The notes: a model not told the origin generated them from the sequence alone. Shown: positions 39,502 through 48,810, counted from the stretch's first letter. The stretch is DNA of 64,000 nucleotides from Clostridiaceae bacterium AF10-41 (GCA_027686065.1 JAQCTH010000003.1:1-64000); one strand, 5' to 3'. A program made the numbers and translations.

Positions 39502-40488
39502 TTAGAAATTACTTTTATATGCAGAATAGGCCTTTAAAACATCATCTCTTTTTGAGGTAGCATTTTTATAATTCTTATTTATTTCTTCAGAATATTTATC
39601 TATATCAGAACAAGTTTTTTCATATATTACAGCTTCTTTAATTGATTTTAAATATATGGCATATAAATTCAAATACTCATTTAAAGATTCATATACCTTT
39701 ATATATCCATCAGGGATAGAAATAGAAACTGATTTGGATTGTATTTCTTCATAAATATGCTCTTTATTATATATGTCATCAATAACGGCTTGCAAATCCC
39801 TTTTATCCTCTCGTATTTTATTAATAGCAATCATTAAATCTTCATTTAGTTTATTAAAGTCTGAATTAAAACTTTCAAGTTGAAAAAAGAATTCACGTTG
39901 TTGTTTATTTTGAAATTCAGAATCTCTATTAATTTTAATTATAGTATTTAAATAATTATAAGTATTTTCGAAAAATAATAGTGATTTCTTCGAAAAATTA
40001 ATGTTAACATTGTGAGCACTTAATATAGAGTAGCTTTGAACACATTTTTCCTTGGCAGTAAGGAAGGTATTTAAGTCATCACTAGATTTTATGCTATTTG
40101 GATTAGATAAAACATATATACAATTATCATAAAGAGCTATAGTAGAATCTATAGCATTATTCAAATCACTCTTTATAGATGAAATTTCTTCATTAGTTTC
40201 TTTTATTTCAGATATAGAAGTTAAAAGTTTCTTTAACTCTCCAGAAGATTTGGTTAAAATTTCGTAAGATCTATTGGTGTCAATGGTTAGATCTTTAATC
40301 CCAGACTCTAAATTCGAATTAATAGTATTTAAGTCATTAGCTATATGCTTTAAGCTTCTTTTAGATATATTAGAATCTGAATTGTATATAATAAAAAATA
40401 CTGAAAAAAATAATAATAAAAAAGCAGATGCTAAAAATAACATTAAATTTTTATGGTTTTTAAAAAAAGTAATAAATTTTTCTTTCAT
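39502..40488 (-). CDS. Unknown membrane-anchored coiled-coil protein
   Basis: I do not recognise a family. ATG 40488, with GAGGTGAT 5-6 bp upstream on the minus strand, gives 328 residues. One membrane segment lies near residues 14-34 (NLMLFLASAFLLLFFSVFFI). The rest is highly helical, rich in Ser, Asn, Lys and Glu with heptad-like spacing and few aromatic or glycine residues, and probably sits outside the cell. It is followed by the SleB-like hydrolase on the same strand and may be co-transcribed, which would suggest an envelope or spore role. That is inference. Confidence 0.6.
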   Translation of the reverse strand: MKEKFITFFKNHKNLMLFLASAFLLLFFSVFFIIYNSDSNISKRSLKHIANDLNTINSNLESGIKDLTIDTNRSYEILTKSSGELKKLLTSISEIKETNEEISSIKSDLNNAIDSTIALYDNCIYVLSNPNSIKSSDDLNTFLTAKEKCVQSYSILSAHNVNINFSKKSLLFFENTYNYLNTIIKINRDSEFQNKQQREFFFQLESFNSDFNKLNEDLMIAINKIREDKRDLQAVIDDIYNKEHIYEEIQSKSVSISIPDGYIKVYESLNEYLNLYAIYLKSIKEAVIYEKTCSDIDKYSEEINKNYKNATSKRDDVLKAYSAYKSNF

Positions 40489-40637
40489 GATTATCACCTC
40501 ATATAAATCTCTTTACATAAATTTATATTATAGTAAAGTAGAAAATATTATAAAATTAAAAAAAAATCGAAGTATTATACTAAGAATTTACTAATTGGTG
40601 TATAATTAATATATATGAAGGTTAGGGGGTGCCCTTT

Positions 40638-41489
40638 ATGCAAGAGATTATCACATTTATAATGAACACATTAAAAAATATATCGGTATTTTCTGTTTTA
40701 GATATATTAGTAGTTGCTTATATATTTTATAAAGGATATACATTAATAAAAGAAACAAGAGCGGAGCAACTTTTAAAAGGAATCGTTCTTATGGTAGCAT
40801 TAATACCAATAAGTTATGTCTTAAAATTAGAGATGTTAAATTTTATTTTAAATAAAACATTAACAATTGGACTTTTATCTATTGTTATTATATTTCAACC
40901 AGAAATAAGAAGAGCTTTAGAGCACATAGGACGAAGTGCTTTTGAAGAAATACACAATATACAAGATGAAGAAGAAAGAAATATAACAGTAAATGAAATA
41001 GTTACTGCAATTCAAAACTTAGCAGAAACTAAAACCGGAGCATTAATAGTTATAGAACAAGCAACAAGATTAGGAGAAGTATTAAACTCAGGAACAATAT
41101 TAGATGCAAAAGTTACTTCAAATTTATTAGAGAATATATTTGTAGTTAATACTCCATTGCATGATGGGGCTACTATTATAAGAAAAGATAGAATATTGGC
41201 TTCGGGATGTGTACTTCCACTTACAAATAATAATACAATAAATAAAAAACTAGGAACAAGACATAGGGCTGCAATAGGGCTATCAGAAGTTTCAGACTCT
41301 ATAGTCTTAGTAGTATCAGAAGAAACTGGGGTAATATCCTTAGCTATAAATGGAAGATTAACAAGAAATTATGATAAAGAAAAATTAAGAGTAATCTTAA
41401 TAAAGATGATGCAACATAGTGATAAGAAGAAAGTTAAATCAGCTGGGGAGAGGGTGAGAGCTTGGATAAGAAGGAAAAAAATAGATTAA
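40638..41489 (+). CDS. cdaA: Diadenylate cyclase CdaA
   Basis: Makes c-di-AMP from two ATP; c-di-AMP controls potassium uptake and wall homeostasis. ATG 40638 gives 283 residues, and an in-frame GTG at 40629 lies within the binding site (GGGGGTG). Three hydrophobic segments fill about residues 15-85. The DAC domain has the DGA motif at 176-178 (LHDGATIIRKD) and RHR at 208-210 (GTRHRAAIG). It overlaps cdaR by 28 bp. Confidence 0.96.
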   Translation: MQEIITFIMNTLKNISVFSVLDILVVAYIFYKGYTLIKETRAEQLLKGIVLMVALIPISYVLKLEMLNFILNKTLTIGLLSIVIIFQPEIRRALEHIGRSAFEEIHNIQDEEERNITVNEIVTAIQNLAETKTGALIVIEQATRLGEVLNSGTILDAKVTSNLLENIFVVNTPLHDGATIIRKDRILASGCVLPLTNNNTINKKLGTRHRAAIGLSEVSDSIVLVVSEETGVISLAINGRLTRNYDKEKLRVILIKMMQHSDKKKVKSAGERVRAWIRRKKID

Positions 41490-42718
41490 TAGTACCTATA
41501 ATATGTATCTTATTATCCATAGGTTTATGGGTTTATGTAACTAATGTAGAAAATAAAATAAGGACCACTGAAATAAGTAAAATACCAGTTGAATTAATAA
41601 ATACAGATACATTAGCAAGTTCAAAACTAGCATTAACTCCTAATCAGCAATTATATGTGACATTGAAAGTTGAAGGAAATACAAATGATATAAATAAAAT
41701 TAAGAAAAGTGATTTTAAAGTTCAAGTTGATTTAAGTGAATATGCCTGGAAGAAAGGTGAAAACAAGATTCCAGTATCTATAATAGATTATCCGATTACA
41801 GTTAGTATAAGAAATACCAATACATTAACTGTATCAATTAAGATAGAAGATATGATAGAAAAAGTTATGACGGTAACTTCAAATATAAATGTTACACCAA
41901 AACAAGGATATTTTGTATCAGAAGCAGATATAAGTCCAAGTGAAGTTAAAGTAATTGGAGCAGAATCAGCAGTTAGTAGAGTGTCAAGATTAGTTGTTAC
42001 AGATAATAAAGAAGATGTATCTGAGGACATTGTGGGAAACTATGAGATAAAAGCTTTAGATGATGGAGGCAGTGAAGTTACAGATGTCTTCCTTTCAGAG
42101 AAGACTGCTAATGTTGAAGTAAAGGTTAGTAAAGGTAAATCTGTAAAAGTTAATATTGTTACAATAGGTCAATTACCTAATGGAATGAAGTTAAAATCTG
42201 TAGATAGTTCTAGGAAGACAATAGAATTATTAGGTCCTAAAGATATATTAGATTCAATTAATGAAGTAAATACAACACCACTAGATTTAAGTACAATAAG
42301 TGAGAATAAGGATGTCTCATTAGGAATAGTGGTTCCAGAAGGATTAACTATATCCCAAGGAGAAGAATATGTAACTGCAAAGATAAATGTAATAAAGTTG
42401 GTAACAAAGGAATTTAGCGTAAAATACAGTATAAGTGGAATTATCCAAGGTGTAAAGGCTACACCTAATAAAGATACAGTCAAAATCATTATAAGTGGAT
42501 ATGAAGATGAAATAGTGAATGTGACATCTGATAATATAAAGGCAACACTAGATGTAAGTTCATTTAAAGAAGATGGAACATTTGAACAAGAACCAAAAGT
42601 AACTTTGCAAGGGTTGAATGAAAATTTTTCTATAGACTCAATAGAAAAGATTACTATTACAGTGATTAAGGACGTTGTTCAAGGAGATTCTTCTGCAGTC
42701 AACGGTGGAAGCAATTGA
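41462..42718 (+). CDS. cdaR: CdaA regulator CdaR, YbbR-domain protein
   Basis: Membrane-anchored partner that modulates CdaA. The 418-residue protein has one N-terminal membrane segment (about 8-26) and then several YbbR repeats of roughly 80 residues, visible from recurring patterns such as VKVIGAESAVSRV, IELLGPKDILDSI and VKIIISGYEDEIVNV. It starts with TTG inside the end of cdaA, which indicates coupling. In many Firmicutes glmM follows directly; here it lies about 7.8 kb downstream. Confidence 0.93.
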   Translation: MDKKEKNRLIVPIICILLSIGLWVYVTNVENKIRTTEISKIPVELINTDTLASSKLALTPNQQLYVTLKVEGNTNDINKIKKSDFKVQVDLSEYAWKKGENKIPVSIIDYPITVSIRNTNTLTVSIKIEDMIEKVMTVTSNINVTPKQGYFVSEADISPSEVKVIGAESAVSRVSRLVVTDNKEDVSEDIVGNYEIKALDDGGSEVTDVFLSEKTANVEVKVSKGKSVKVNIVTIGQLPNGMKLKSVDSSRKTIELLGPKDILDSINEVNTTPLDLSTISENKDVSLGIVVPEGLTISQGEEYVTAKINVIKLVTKEFSVKYSISGIIQGVKATPNKDTVKIIISGYEDEIVNVTSDNIKATLDVSSFKEDGTFEQEPKVTLQGLNENFSIDSIEKITITVIKDVVQGDSSAVNGGSN

Positions 42719-43000
42719 TTAGCTCACAAGGCACAGTGCACAAGTTCACAGTTAGGAGTATAAGGGAACAAGTAACAGGGAACAGTTTATTAAATTGTGA
42801 ATCAAAATTTCTAGTTTGAAGTTCATAAGGCACAGTTCACAGTTATGGAAATAATTTAACTAGCTGAATTAAGAAATCATTATTTCAATGATTAATGAGT
42901 TGATATAATTTGAAATTCAGAAACTACAAAGTAGTTTTATCATAAACTGTGAACTGTGCACTGCTAACTAAATAAATTGCTTTGCAATTTATTACAAAGG
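42719..43000. repeat. Intergenic palindromic repeat cluster after cdaR
   Basis: No gene is seen in this gap. It contains GCACAGTTCACAGTT (42830-42844) mirrored perfectly by AACTGTGAACTGTGC (42945-42959), a hairpin AAACTAC-AAA-GTAGTTT (42921-42937), and a hairpin AAATTGC-TTT-GCAATTT (42974-42990) just before the ribosome binding site of the next gene. A related string with GGGAACA and AGGGAACA repeats stands at 42724-42784. The same components recur inverted near 48.25-48.33 kb. Confidence 0.75.
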
Positions 43001-43010
43001 AGGATTAACT

Positions 43011-44612
43011 ATGTCAATTAGGATTAATAATATAATCTTAAGAATAGATGAAGATAGAGAAATATTGATAAAGAAAATAGCTAAGAAATTAAAGGTTTCA
43101 GAAGAAGAAGTTCAAAACTTTAAAATAATTAAAGAAAGTCTGGATGCGAGAAAGAAAAATAATATAAAGTACACATATTGTGTTGAAATAGAACATAAAA
43201 ATGAAGAAAAAATAGTTAATAAATTAAAAGATAAGGATATAAAAGTTACAGAGTCTTCATATGATGCAGATATAGTGTTTGGAAACATTGAATTGAAGAA
43301 TAGACCGGTGGTAGTAGGCTTTGGACCTGCAGGAATATTTGCAGCGTTATTGTTAGCAGAAAAGGGATATAAACCTTTAGTAATAGAACGTGGAGAAGAT
43401 GTGGAGAAAAGAACGGAAACTGTTAATAAGTTTTGGGAAACAGGTGAATTAAATACAGAATCAAATGTACAATTTGGAGAAGGTGGAGCAGGAGCATTTT
43501 CAGATGGAAAACTAACCACTAGAATTAAGGATACAAGATGTGATTATGTATTAAAAGAATTAGTTAGGGCAGGTGCACCAGAAGAAATAACTTATATTGC
43601 TAAACCACATGTAGGAACAGATCTTTTAAAGGGTGTAGTTAAGAATATAAGAGAAAGAATAAGGAATTTAGGTGGGGAAGTATTATTTTCCTCTAAATTA
43701 GAAGAAATAAAAAGTGAAGATGGTAAAGTAAAATCAATAATAGTAAATGGCAAGGAAATAGAGTGTGAAAATCTTATTATGGCAATAGGACATAGTTCTA
43801 GAGATACATATGAAATGTTACATAAAATAGGAGTATTTATGCAACCAAAAGCTTTTGCAATTGGTGTGAGAATAGAGCATCCACAAGAACTTATAAATAA
43901 AAGTCAATATGGAGATATGTATAATAATCCAAGACTTAAGGCTGCGGAATATAGATTGACTTATCAAAGTGAAAAGCTTAATAGAGCTGTATATTCATTT
44001 TGTATGTGCCCAGGAGGAGTTGTAGTTGCAGCTGCTTCAGAAAATGAAAGATTAGTATCAAATGGCATGAGTTATCATGCAAGAGATCTAGCTAATGCTA
44101 ATTCAGCTTTAGTTGTTACAGTAGGGCCAGATGACTTTGAAGGAGATTCACCATTAAGAGGAATGGAATTTCAAAGGCATTATGAAAACTTAGCATTTAA
44201 GCTAGGAGGGGGAAATTATAAGGCTCCAATACAATTATTAGGTGACTTTATGAAGGATAAAGTAAGTGAAAAGCTTGGAACTGTTACTCCAAGTTATACT
44301 GCAGGATATGTATTTAAAGATTTAAGAAAGTGCCTTCCTGAATATGTAATAGAAGCACTGAAAGAAGGTATAGTTGACTTTGATAAAAAAATCAAAGGAT
44401 ATGGAAACTATGACTCAGTTTTAACAGGGATAGAAACAAGAACATCTGCACCTATTAGAATGATTAGAGATGAAAACTTACAAAGTATATCAATAAAGGG
44501 TTTATTCCCAGCAGGAGAAGGAGCTGGATTTGCAGGTGGTATAATATCAGCTGCAGTTGATGGATTAAAGGTAGCAGAAAAAATAATAAGAGAATATAAA
44601 CCAATAAAATAA
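43011..44612 (+). CDS. FAD-dependent oxidoreductase (COG2509-type)
   Basis: Putative flavoprotein dehydrogenase of unknown substrate. The 533-residue protein has an N-terminal domain of about 95 residues, then the dinucleotide-binding motif G103-F-G-P-A-G108 in VVVGFGPAGIFAALLLAEKG. Further family segments are QFGEGGAGAFSDGKLTTR and the C-terminal PAGEGAGFAGGIISAAVDG, which closes the FAD site. It is widely conserved in clostridia beside cdaA-cdaR. AAAGGAGG precedes the ATG. A terminator follows. Confidence 0.9.
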   Translation: MSIRINNIILRIDEDREILIKKIAKKLKVSEEEVQNFKIIKESLDARKKNNIKYTYCVEIEHKNEEKIVNKLKDKDIKVTESSYDADIVFGNIELKNRPVVVGFGPAGIFAALLLAEKGYKPLVIERGEDVEKRTETVNKFWETGELNTESNVQFGEGGAGAFSDGKLTTRIKDTRCDYVLKELVRAGAPEEITYIAKPHVGTDLLKGVVKNIRERIRNLGGEVLFSSKLEEIKSEDGKVKSIIVNGKEIECENLIMAIGHSSRDTYEMLHKIGVFMQPKAFAIGVRIEHPQELINKSQYGDMYNNPRLKAAEYRLTYQSEKLNRAVYSFCMCPGGVVVAAASENERLVSNGMSYHARDLANANSALVVTVGPDDFEGDSPLRGMEFQRHYENLAFKLGGGNYKAPIQLLGDFMKDKVSEKLGTVTPSYTAGYVFKDLRKCLPEYVIEALKEGIVDFDKKIKGYGNYDSVLTGIETRTSAPIRMIRDENLQSISIKGLFPAGEGAGFAGGIISAAVDGLKVAEKIIREYKPIK

Positions 44613-44622
44613 AAATTAACAA

Positions 44623-44660
44623 AAATTCTGAAAATTTAAGTTTTCAGAATTTTTTTTGTT
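44623..44660 (+). terminator. Terminator after the FAD oxidoreductase
   Basis: A perfect stem of about 12 bp, AAATTCTGAAAA / TTTTCAGAATTT, with a short TTAA-type loop is followed by TTTTTGTTAC. Confidence 0.93.
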
Positions 44661-44744
44661 ACAATTAAAGGGAAATATTTGTAGTTTATATCAAAAATTG
44701 ATATAATTTTAACAAATACTAGTGTGTAAATGAAATTTAAGGAT

Positions 44745-44776
44745 TATAATAGATGTTAAGGAAATTTTATTTCCTT
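44745..44776 (+). promoter_or_regulatory. Probable ptb promoter -10 with adjacent palindrome
   Basis: TATAAT at 44745-44750 has no clear -35 hexamer at the usual distance. It is followed by the perfect inverted repeat AAGGAAAT-TTT-ATTTCCTT (44758-44776), which would sit at or just after the transcription start. This is a good candidate for an operator, although a hairpin at the mRNA 5' end is the alternative. Confidence 0.5.
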
Positions 44777-44823
44777 ATATATTTACTAATATAAATAACA
44801 TTAATGATATAAGAGGTGCTAAA

Positions 44824-45732
44824 ATGAGTAAAAATTTTGATGATTTATTGAAAAAAGTTAATGATTGTACTAAGAAAAAAGTAGCAGTAGCAGTGGCACA
44901 GGATGAACCTGTATTAGAAGCCATTAAGGCTGCAAAAGAAAGAGGAATTGCAGAAGCAGTTTTAGTAGGAGATTCTATAAAAATAAAAGAAATAGCAGAT
45001 AAAATTGATATGGATCTTACACAATTTGAAATAGTTCATGAGCCAAATATAAATAAAGCAACCTTAGAAGCTATAAGGTTAGTATCAAGTGGAAAAGCAG
45101 ATATGGTTATGAAGGGGTTAGTAGATACAGCTACATTTTTAAGGAGTGTTCTTAATAAAGAAATAGGATTAAGAACAGGAAAACTTATGTCACATGTTTC
45201 TGTATTTGAAATAGAAGGAATTGATAGATTAATTTTATTAACAGATGCAGCATTTAATACTTACCCAGATTTAAAAGCAAAGGTACAAATATTAAATAAT
45301 TCAGTAGAAGTTGCCCATGCTTGTGGAATAGAATTACCAAAGGTAGCTCCAGTATGTGCAGTAGAAGTAGTAAATGCAGATATGCCAGCAACTGTAGATG
45401 CAGCATTATTATCAAAGATGAATGATAGAGGACAAATAAAAGGGTGTATAGTTGATGGACCTCTAGCACTTGATAATGCACTATCAGAAGAAGCAGCATA
45501 TCATAAAGGAATAACAGGAAAAGTAGCAGGAAAAGCAGATATAATTTTACTTCCAAATATTGAAACCGCTAATGTTATGTATAAAACTTTAACATATACA
45601 TCAAAATCAAGAAATGGAGGTCTTTTAGTTGGAACATCTGCTCCAGTAATATTAACATCAAGAGCTGATAGTTTTGAAACAAAGGTACACTCCATCGCAC
45701 TAGCTGCATTAGTTGCAGAAGCAAAAAAATAA
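44824..45732 (+). CDS. ptb: Phosphate butyryltransferase
   Basis: Converts butyryl-CoA and phosphate to butyryl phosphate and CoA, the first step of the ATP-yielding butyrate route. The 302-residue protein has the family core, with VMKGLVDTATFLRSVLNKE near residues 97-115 and TGKLMSHVSVFEIEG next to it, and the expected length. AGAGGTG lies upstream of the ATG. It is directly followed by two butyrate kinase genes, the classic clostridial arrangement in duplicated form. Confidence 0.96.
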   Translation: MSKNFDDLLKKVNDCTKKKVAVAVAQDEPVLEAIKAAKERGIAEAVLVGDSIKIKEIADKIDMDLTQFEIVHEPNINKATLEAIRLVSSGKADMVMKGLVDTATFLRSVLNKEIGLRTGKLMSHVSVFEIEGIDRLILLTDAAFNTYPDLKAKVQILNNSVEVAHACGIELPKVAPVCAVEVVNADMPATVDAALLSKMNDRGQIKGCIVDGPLALDNALSEEAAYHKGITGKVAGKADIILLPNIETANVMYKTLTYTSKSRNGGLLVGTSAPVILTSRADSFETKVHSIALAALVAEAKK

Positions 45733-45753
45733 TATTATGGAGGGGACTTTGTT

Positions 45754-46824
45754 ATGTCTTACAAATTACTAATTATCAATCCAGGATCAACTTCAACTAA
45801 AATCGGTATTTACCAAGGTGAAAAAGAGGTTTTTGTTAAAACTTTGAGACATTCTTCAGATGAAATAGGAAAATATGATAGTATTTATAATCAATTCCTT
45901 TTTAGAAAAGAAATAATTATAAAAGCATTAGAGGATAATAATATAGACATGAAAACCTTAGATGCAGTAGTTGGCAGAGGTGGAATGCTAAAGCCAATGG
46001 AAGGTGGAACATATTTAGTAAATGACCCTATGTTAGAAGATTTGAAAATAGGATTTCAAGGACAACATGCTTCTAATTTAGGAGGAATAATTTCAAATGA
46101 AATAGCTAAAGAATTAGATATACCAGCATATATAGTTGACCCAGTAGTTGTTGATGAATTACAAGACGTAGCAAGAATATCCGGAGTACCTGAATTACCA
46201 AGAGTTAGTAAGTTTCATGCCTTAAATCAAAAAGCAGTCGCAAAAAGATACGGAATAGAGTCTGGAGAAGGCTATGACAATTTAAATTTAATAGTAGTAC
46301 ATCTAGGTGGAGGAGTTTCAGTAGGAGCTCATAAAAATGGAAGAGTAATAGATGTAAATAATGCCTTAGATGGAGATGGACCATTTTCACCAGAAAGAGC
46401 AGGTAGTGTTCCAATTGGTGAATTAATAAAATTATGTTTTAGTGGTAAATACACAGAAAAAGAGATATATAGCAAAATAGTAGGAAAAGGCGGATTAGTA
46501 GCATATCTAAATACTAATGATGCTAGAGAATTAGAAGATTGGGTAAATGAAGGAAGAGAAGATGCAATAAAATACTACAATGCATTTGTTTATCAAGTTG
46601 CCAAATCAATAGGAGAAATGGCAACAGTTTTAGAAGGGAAAGTAGATAGAATAATAATTACAGGTGGAATAGCTTATTGGAAACAACTTATGAAAGATTT
46701 AATGACTAAAGTAAGTTTCATAGCACCTATTACAGTTTACCCAGGAGAAGACGAGCTATTAGCCTTAGCTCAAGGAACTTTAAGAGTTTTAAGAGGAGAG
46801 GAAATAGCAAAAGAATATAAATAA
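45754..46824 (+). CDS. buk: Butyrate kinase, first copy
   Basis: Transfers phosphate from butyryl phosphate to ADP, giving butyrate and ATP. The 356-residue acetokinase-family protein has the N-terminal [13 protein letters not shown], the substrate segment [18 protein letters not shown], the phosphate loop [18 protein letters not shown] and the adenosine motif IIITGGIAY. It lies 21 bp after ptb and 19 bp before a second, very similar kinase gene. GGAGGGG precedes the ATG. Confidence 0.96.
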   Translation: MSYKLLIINPGSTSTKIGIYQGEKEVFVKTLRHSSDEIGKYDSIYNQFLFRKEIIIKALEDNNIDMKTLDAVVGRGGMLKPMEGGTYLVNDPMLEDLKIGFQGQHASNLGGIISNEIAKELDIPAYIVDPVVVDELQDVARISGVPELPRVSKFHALNQKAVAKRYGIESGEGYDNLNLIVVHLGGGVSVGAHKNGRVIDVNNALDGDGPFSPERAGSVPIGELIKLCFSGKYTEKEIYSKIVGKGGLVAYLNTNDARELEDWVNEGREDAIKYYNAFVYQVAKSIGEMATVLEGKVDRIIITGGIAYWKQLMKDLMTKVSFIAPITVYPGEDELLALAQGTLRVLRGEEIAKEYK

Positions 46825-46843
46825 CAATTAGGAGGACATTCAA

Positions 46844-47914
46844 ATGGCTTTAAAATTACTTATAATAAATCCAGGTTCAACATCAACTAAAATAGGTGTT
46901 TATGATGGAGAACAAGAAGTGTTAGTAGAAACTTTAAGACACTCATCAGAAGAAATATCACAATATGAAACAATATATGATCAATTCAAATTCAGAAAAG
47001 ATATAATAATAAACGTATTAAAAGAAAAGAATTTTGATATAAATTCTTTAGATGCAGTAGTTGGCAGAGGTGGGATGCTAAAGCCAATGGAAAGTGGTAC
47101 TTATAAGGTTAATAAAACAATGCTTAAGGATTTAAAAGATGGTGTGCAAGGACAACATGCTTCAAATTTAGGAGGAATAATTGCAAACCAAATAGGTAAT
47201 GAACTGAATATACCAGCTTTCATAGTAGATCCAGTTGTTGTAGATGAACTTAATGATGTGGCAAGAGTTTCTGGTGTTCCTGAGTTACCAAGAGTTAGTA
47301 AATTCCATGCATTAAATCAAAAAGCAGTTGCAAAAAGATATGCAAAGGAATCAGGAATCAAATATACAGATTTAAACTTAATAGTTGTTCATATGGGCGG
47401 TGGAGTTTCAGTAGGAGCTCATAAAAATGGAAAAGTAATAGATGTAAACAATGCATTAGATGGAGAAGGGCCATTTTCACCAGAAAGAGCAGGAACAGTA
47501 CCAGTAGGGGCACTTATAAAAATGTGTTATAGTGGTAATTTTACAGAACAAGAAGTATATAATAAGATGGTTGGAAAAGGCGGATACGTAGCATACTTAA
47601 ATACAAATGATGCAAGAGACGTGTTAAAGCTAGTTTCAGAAGGTGATAAAGAAGCACAACTATATTTTGATGCTTTTATATATCAAATTTCTAAATCAAT
47701 AGGAGAAATGGCCACAGTTTTAGAAGGAAAAGTAGATAGAATAATATTTACAGGCGGAATAGCATATTCAGATAAAGTTATAGAAGAATTAACAAAGAGA
47801 GCAGGATGGATAGCACCTATTACAGTTTATCCAGGAGAAGATGAATTATTGGCCTTAGCACAAGGAGCAATAAGAGCTATAACAGGAGAAGAGGAAGCGA
47901 AGGAATACAAATAA
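46844..47914 (+). CDS. buk2: Butyrate kinase, second copy
   Basis: Tandem paralogue of the previous gene, with identical length (356 residues) and colinear motifs: [48 protein letters not shown] and [12 protein letters not shown]. Differences are scattered, so both copies look functional and under selection. Substrate preference may have diverged, for example toward branched acyl phosphates, which the sequence cannot show. AGGAGGAC precedes the ATG. It is the last gene of the ptb-buk-buk2 set. Confidence 0.94.
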   Translation: MALKLLIINPGSTSTKIGVYDGEQEVLVETLRHSSEEISQYETIYDQFKFRKDIIINVLKEKNFDINSLDAVVGRGGMLKPMESGTYKVNKTMLKDLKDGVQGQHASNLGGIIANQIGNELNIPAFIVDPVVVDELNDVARVSGVPELPRVSKFHALNQKAVAKRYAKESGIKYTDLNLIVVHMGGGVSVGAHKNGKVIDVNNALDGEGPFSPERAGTVPVGALIKMCYSGNFTEQEVYNKMVGKGGYVAYLNTNDARDVLKLVSEGDKEAQLYFDAFIYQISKSIGEMATVLEGKVDRIIFTGGIAYSDKVIEELTKRAGWIAPITVYPGEDELLALAQGAIRAITGEEEAKEYK

Positions 47915-47940
47915 CAATTGTAATAAAATGCAAATATAAA

Positions 47941-48141
47941 GGCGACGATAAATAGATATGTTTCATAAGCTAAATAGCTACGCAAAGAAGTACTAGGCTC
48001 GGAGAACTACTATGCCAAGAGTTTTGATTAAACTCGCTGCGCTCAGACAAACCAACAACACTAAGGCATAGTAGTTCTTCCTTCACCAAGTACTTCTAGT
48101 TTCTAGCTATATGCTTATTTCACCGTCTATTTACCGTCGCC
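47941..48141. repeat. 201-bp long inverted-repeat (cruciform/MITE-like) element after buk2
   Basis: Ends GGCGACGATAAATAGA (47941-47956) and TCTATTTACCGTCGCC (48126-48141) pair at 15 of 16 positions. Inside, GAAGTACT pairs with AGTACTTC (47987-47994 and 48089-48096), and AGAACTACTATGCC pairs perfectly with GGCATAGTAGTTCT (48003-48016 and 48065-48078). The loop contains ACTCGCTGCGCTCAGACAAAC. It encodes no protein. It is G/C-richer than its surroundings and could be a miniature transposable element or a structured 3' end of the butyrate transcript. Confidence 0.75.
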
Positions 48142-48239
48142 AACTTATATTAAGAATTTAAATTAATAATTAATTAAGTTATTGGTAAAAAATAATTAGT
48201 GAGGGAAATTAAAAACTTAGTTAAGCGTATCAGACTATA

Positions 48240-48337
48240 ATTGAGCTTGTTCCCTGTTCCCTGTTCCCTGACACCTAAATCCAACTGTGAACTGTGCCTT
48301 GTGAACTGTGAACTGAAAAATGCTTCGCAATTTATAT
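48240..48337. repeat. Inverted copy of the CAGTTCACAGTT repeat cluster
   Basis: It contains TTCCCTG repeated three times (about 48250-48270), AACTGTGAACTGTGC (48283-48297), TGTGAACTGTGAACTG and a small TGC-TTC-GCA hairpin. Read on the minus strand it gives CACAAGGCACAGTTCACAGTT and GGGAACAGGGAACA, the same parts in the same order as 42724-42784. It is therefore a second, inverted copy of that repeat. Confidence 0.7.
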
Positions 48338-48624
48338 CTATGGTTTCAATATTACTTTTATACAATTATCTTTTTTGTTACTAAATATATCGTAAGCAAG
48401 AGTTCCTCATTTAAGGGAAAGTTTATAAGTGATTACATAAGTAACATCAAATCTTCCTTTTTTTATAAGTCTTAATATTGGATCAACAAAGTTCTATTTT
48501 TTCAAATGTTGACATGTTACCCTTCATACCAACACAATCAATTACTACATCTGATCATCTACAATTAATTCTTTTATGTAATCACTAGAATATCTTTAAT
48601 ACTTTCATAAACAATTGCTTTTAT
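48338..48624 (-). pseudogene. Decayed zinc-dependent alcohol dehydrogenase remnant
   Basis: On the minus strand the sequence reads (ATA)KAIVYESIKDI at 48624, where MKAIVYE would be expected. After frameshifts and stops it gives VIDCVGMKGNMSTFEKIE, then KKGRFDVTYVITYKLSL, a stop, GTLAYDIFSNKKDN and CIKVILKP-stop. These are N-terminal, Rossmann-side and C-terminal pieces of a zinc alcohol dehydrogenase, with most of the gene deleted. The start codon is lost (ATA). It lies next to a second remnant of the same family. Confidence 0.75.
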
Positions 48625-48672
48625 AGTGTGGTACTAAAAATATAAAAATAAAATTTAGTTCTATATTTTTAG

Positions 48673-48726
48673 TTCTTAATGTTTAATTGGAGCTATCTTG
48701 AAACAGCTCCAATTAAACATTAAGAA
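48673..48726. repeat. 22-bp perfect palindrome between the two dehydrogenase remnants
   Basis: 48673-48694 (ending TTGGAGCT) and 48705-48726 (starting AGCTCCAA) are exact reverse complements over 22 bases, with a 10-nt loop (ATCTTGAAAC). No T-run follows on either strand, so it is not a normal intrinsic terminator, although it could act as one in part for the 48811-48990 frame. Confidence 0.8.
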
Positions 48727-48810
48727 TAAGATTGAAAATAGTTGTGTTAAGGCTAATGTGAGAAATTGGTAAAGTAAGTTATTTTTATGTACATTGTAAA
48801 TTAATAAGTT

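Noticed and set aside
47941-48141. Ordinary intrinsic terminator of buk2
   Set aside because: The element is 201 bp with a large loop and no T-run after the outer stem, unlike all other terminators in the window.
48174-48365. 63-codon minus-strand frame over the repeat cluster
   Set aside because: It is built from the TTCCCTG and CAGTTCACAGTT repeats and runs into the dehydrogenase relic; no ribosome binding site or family.
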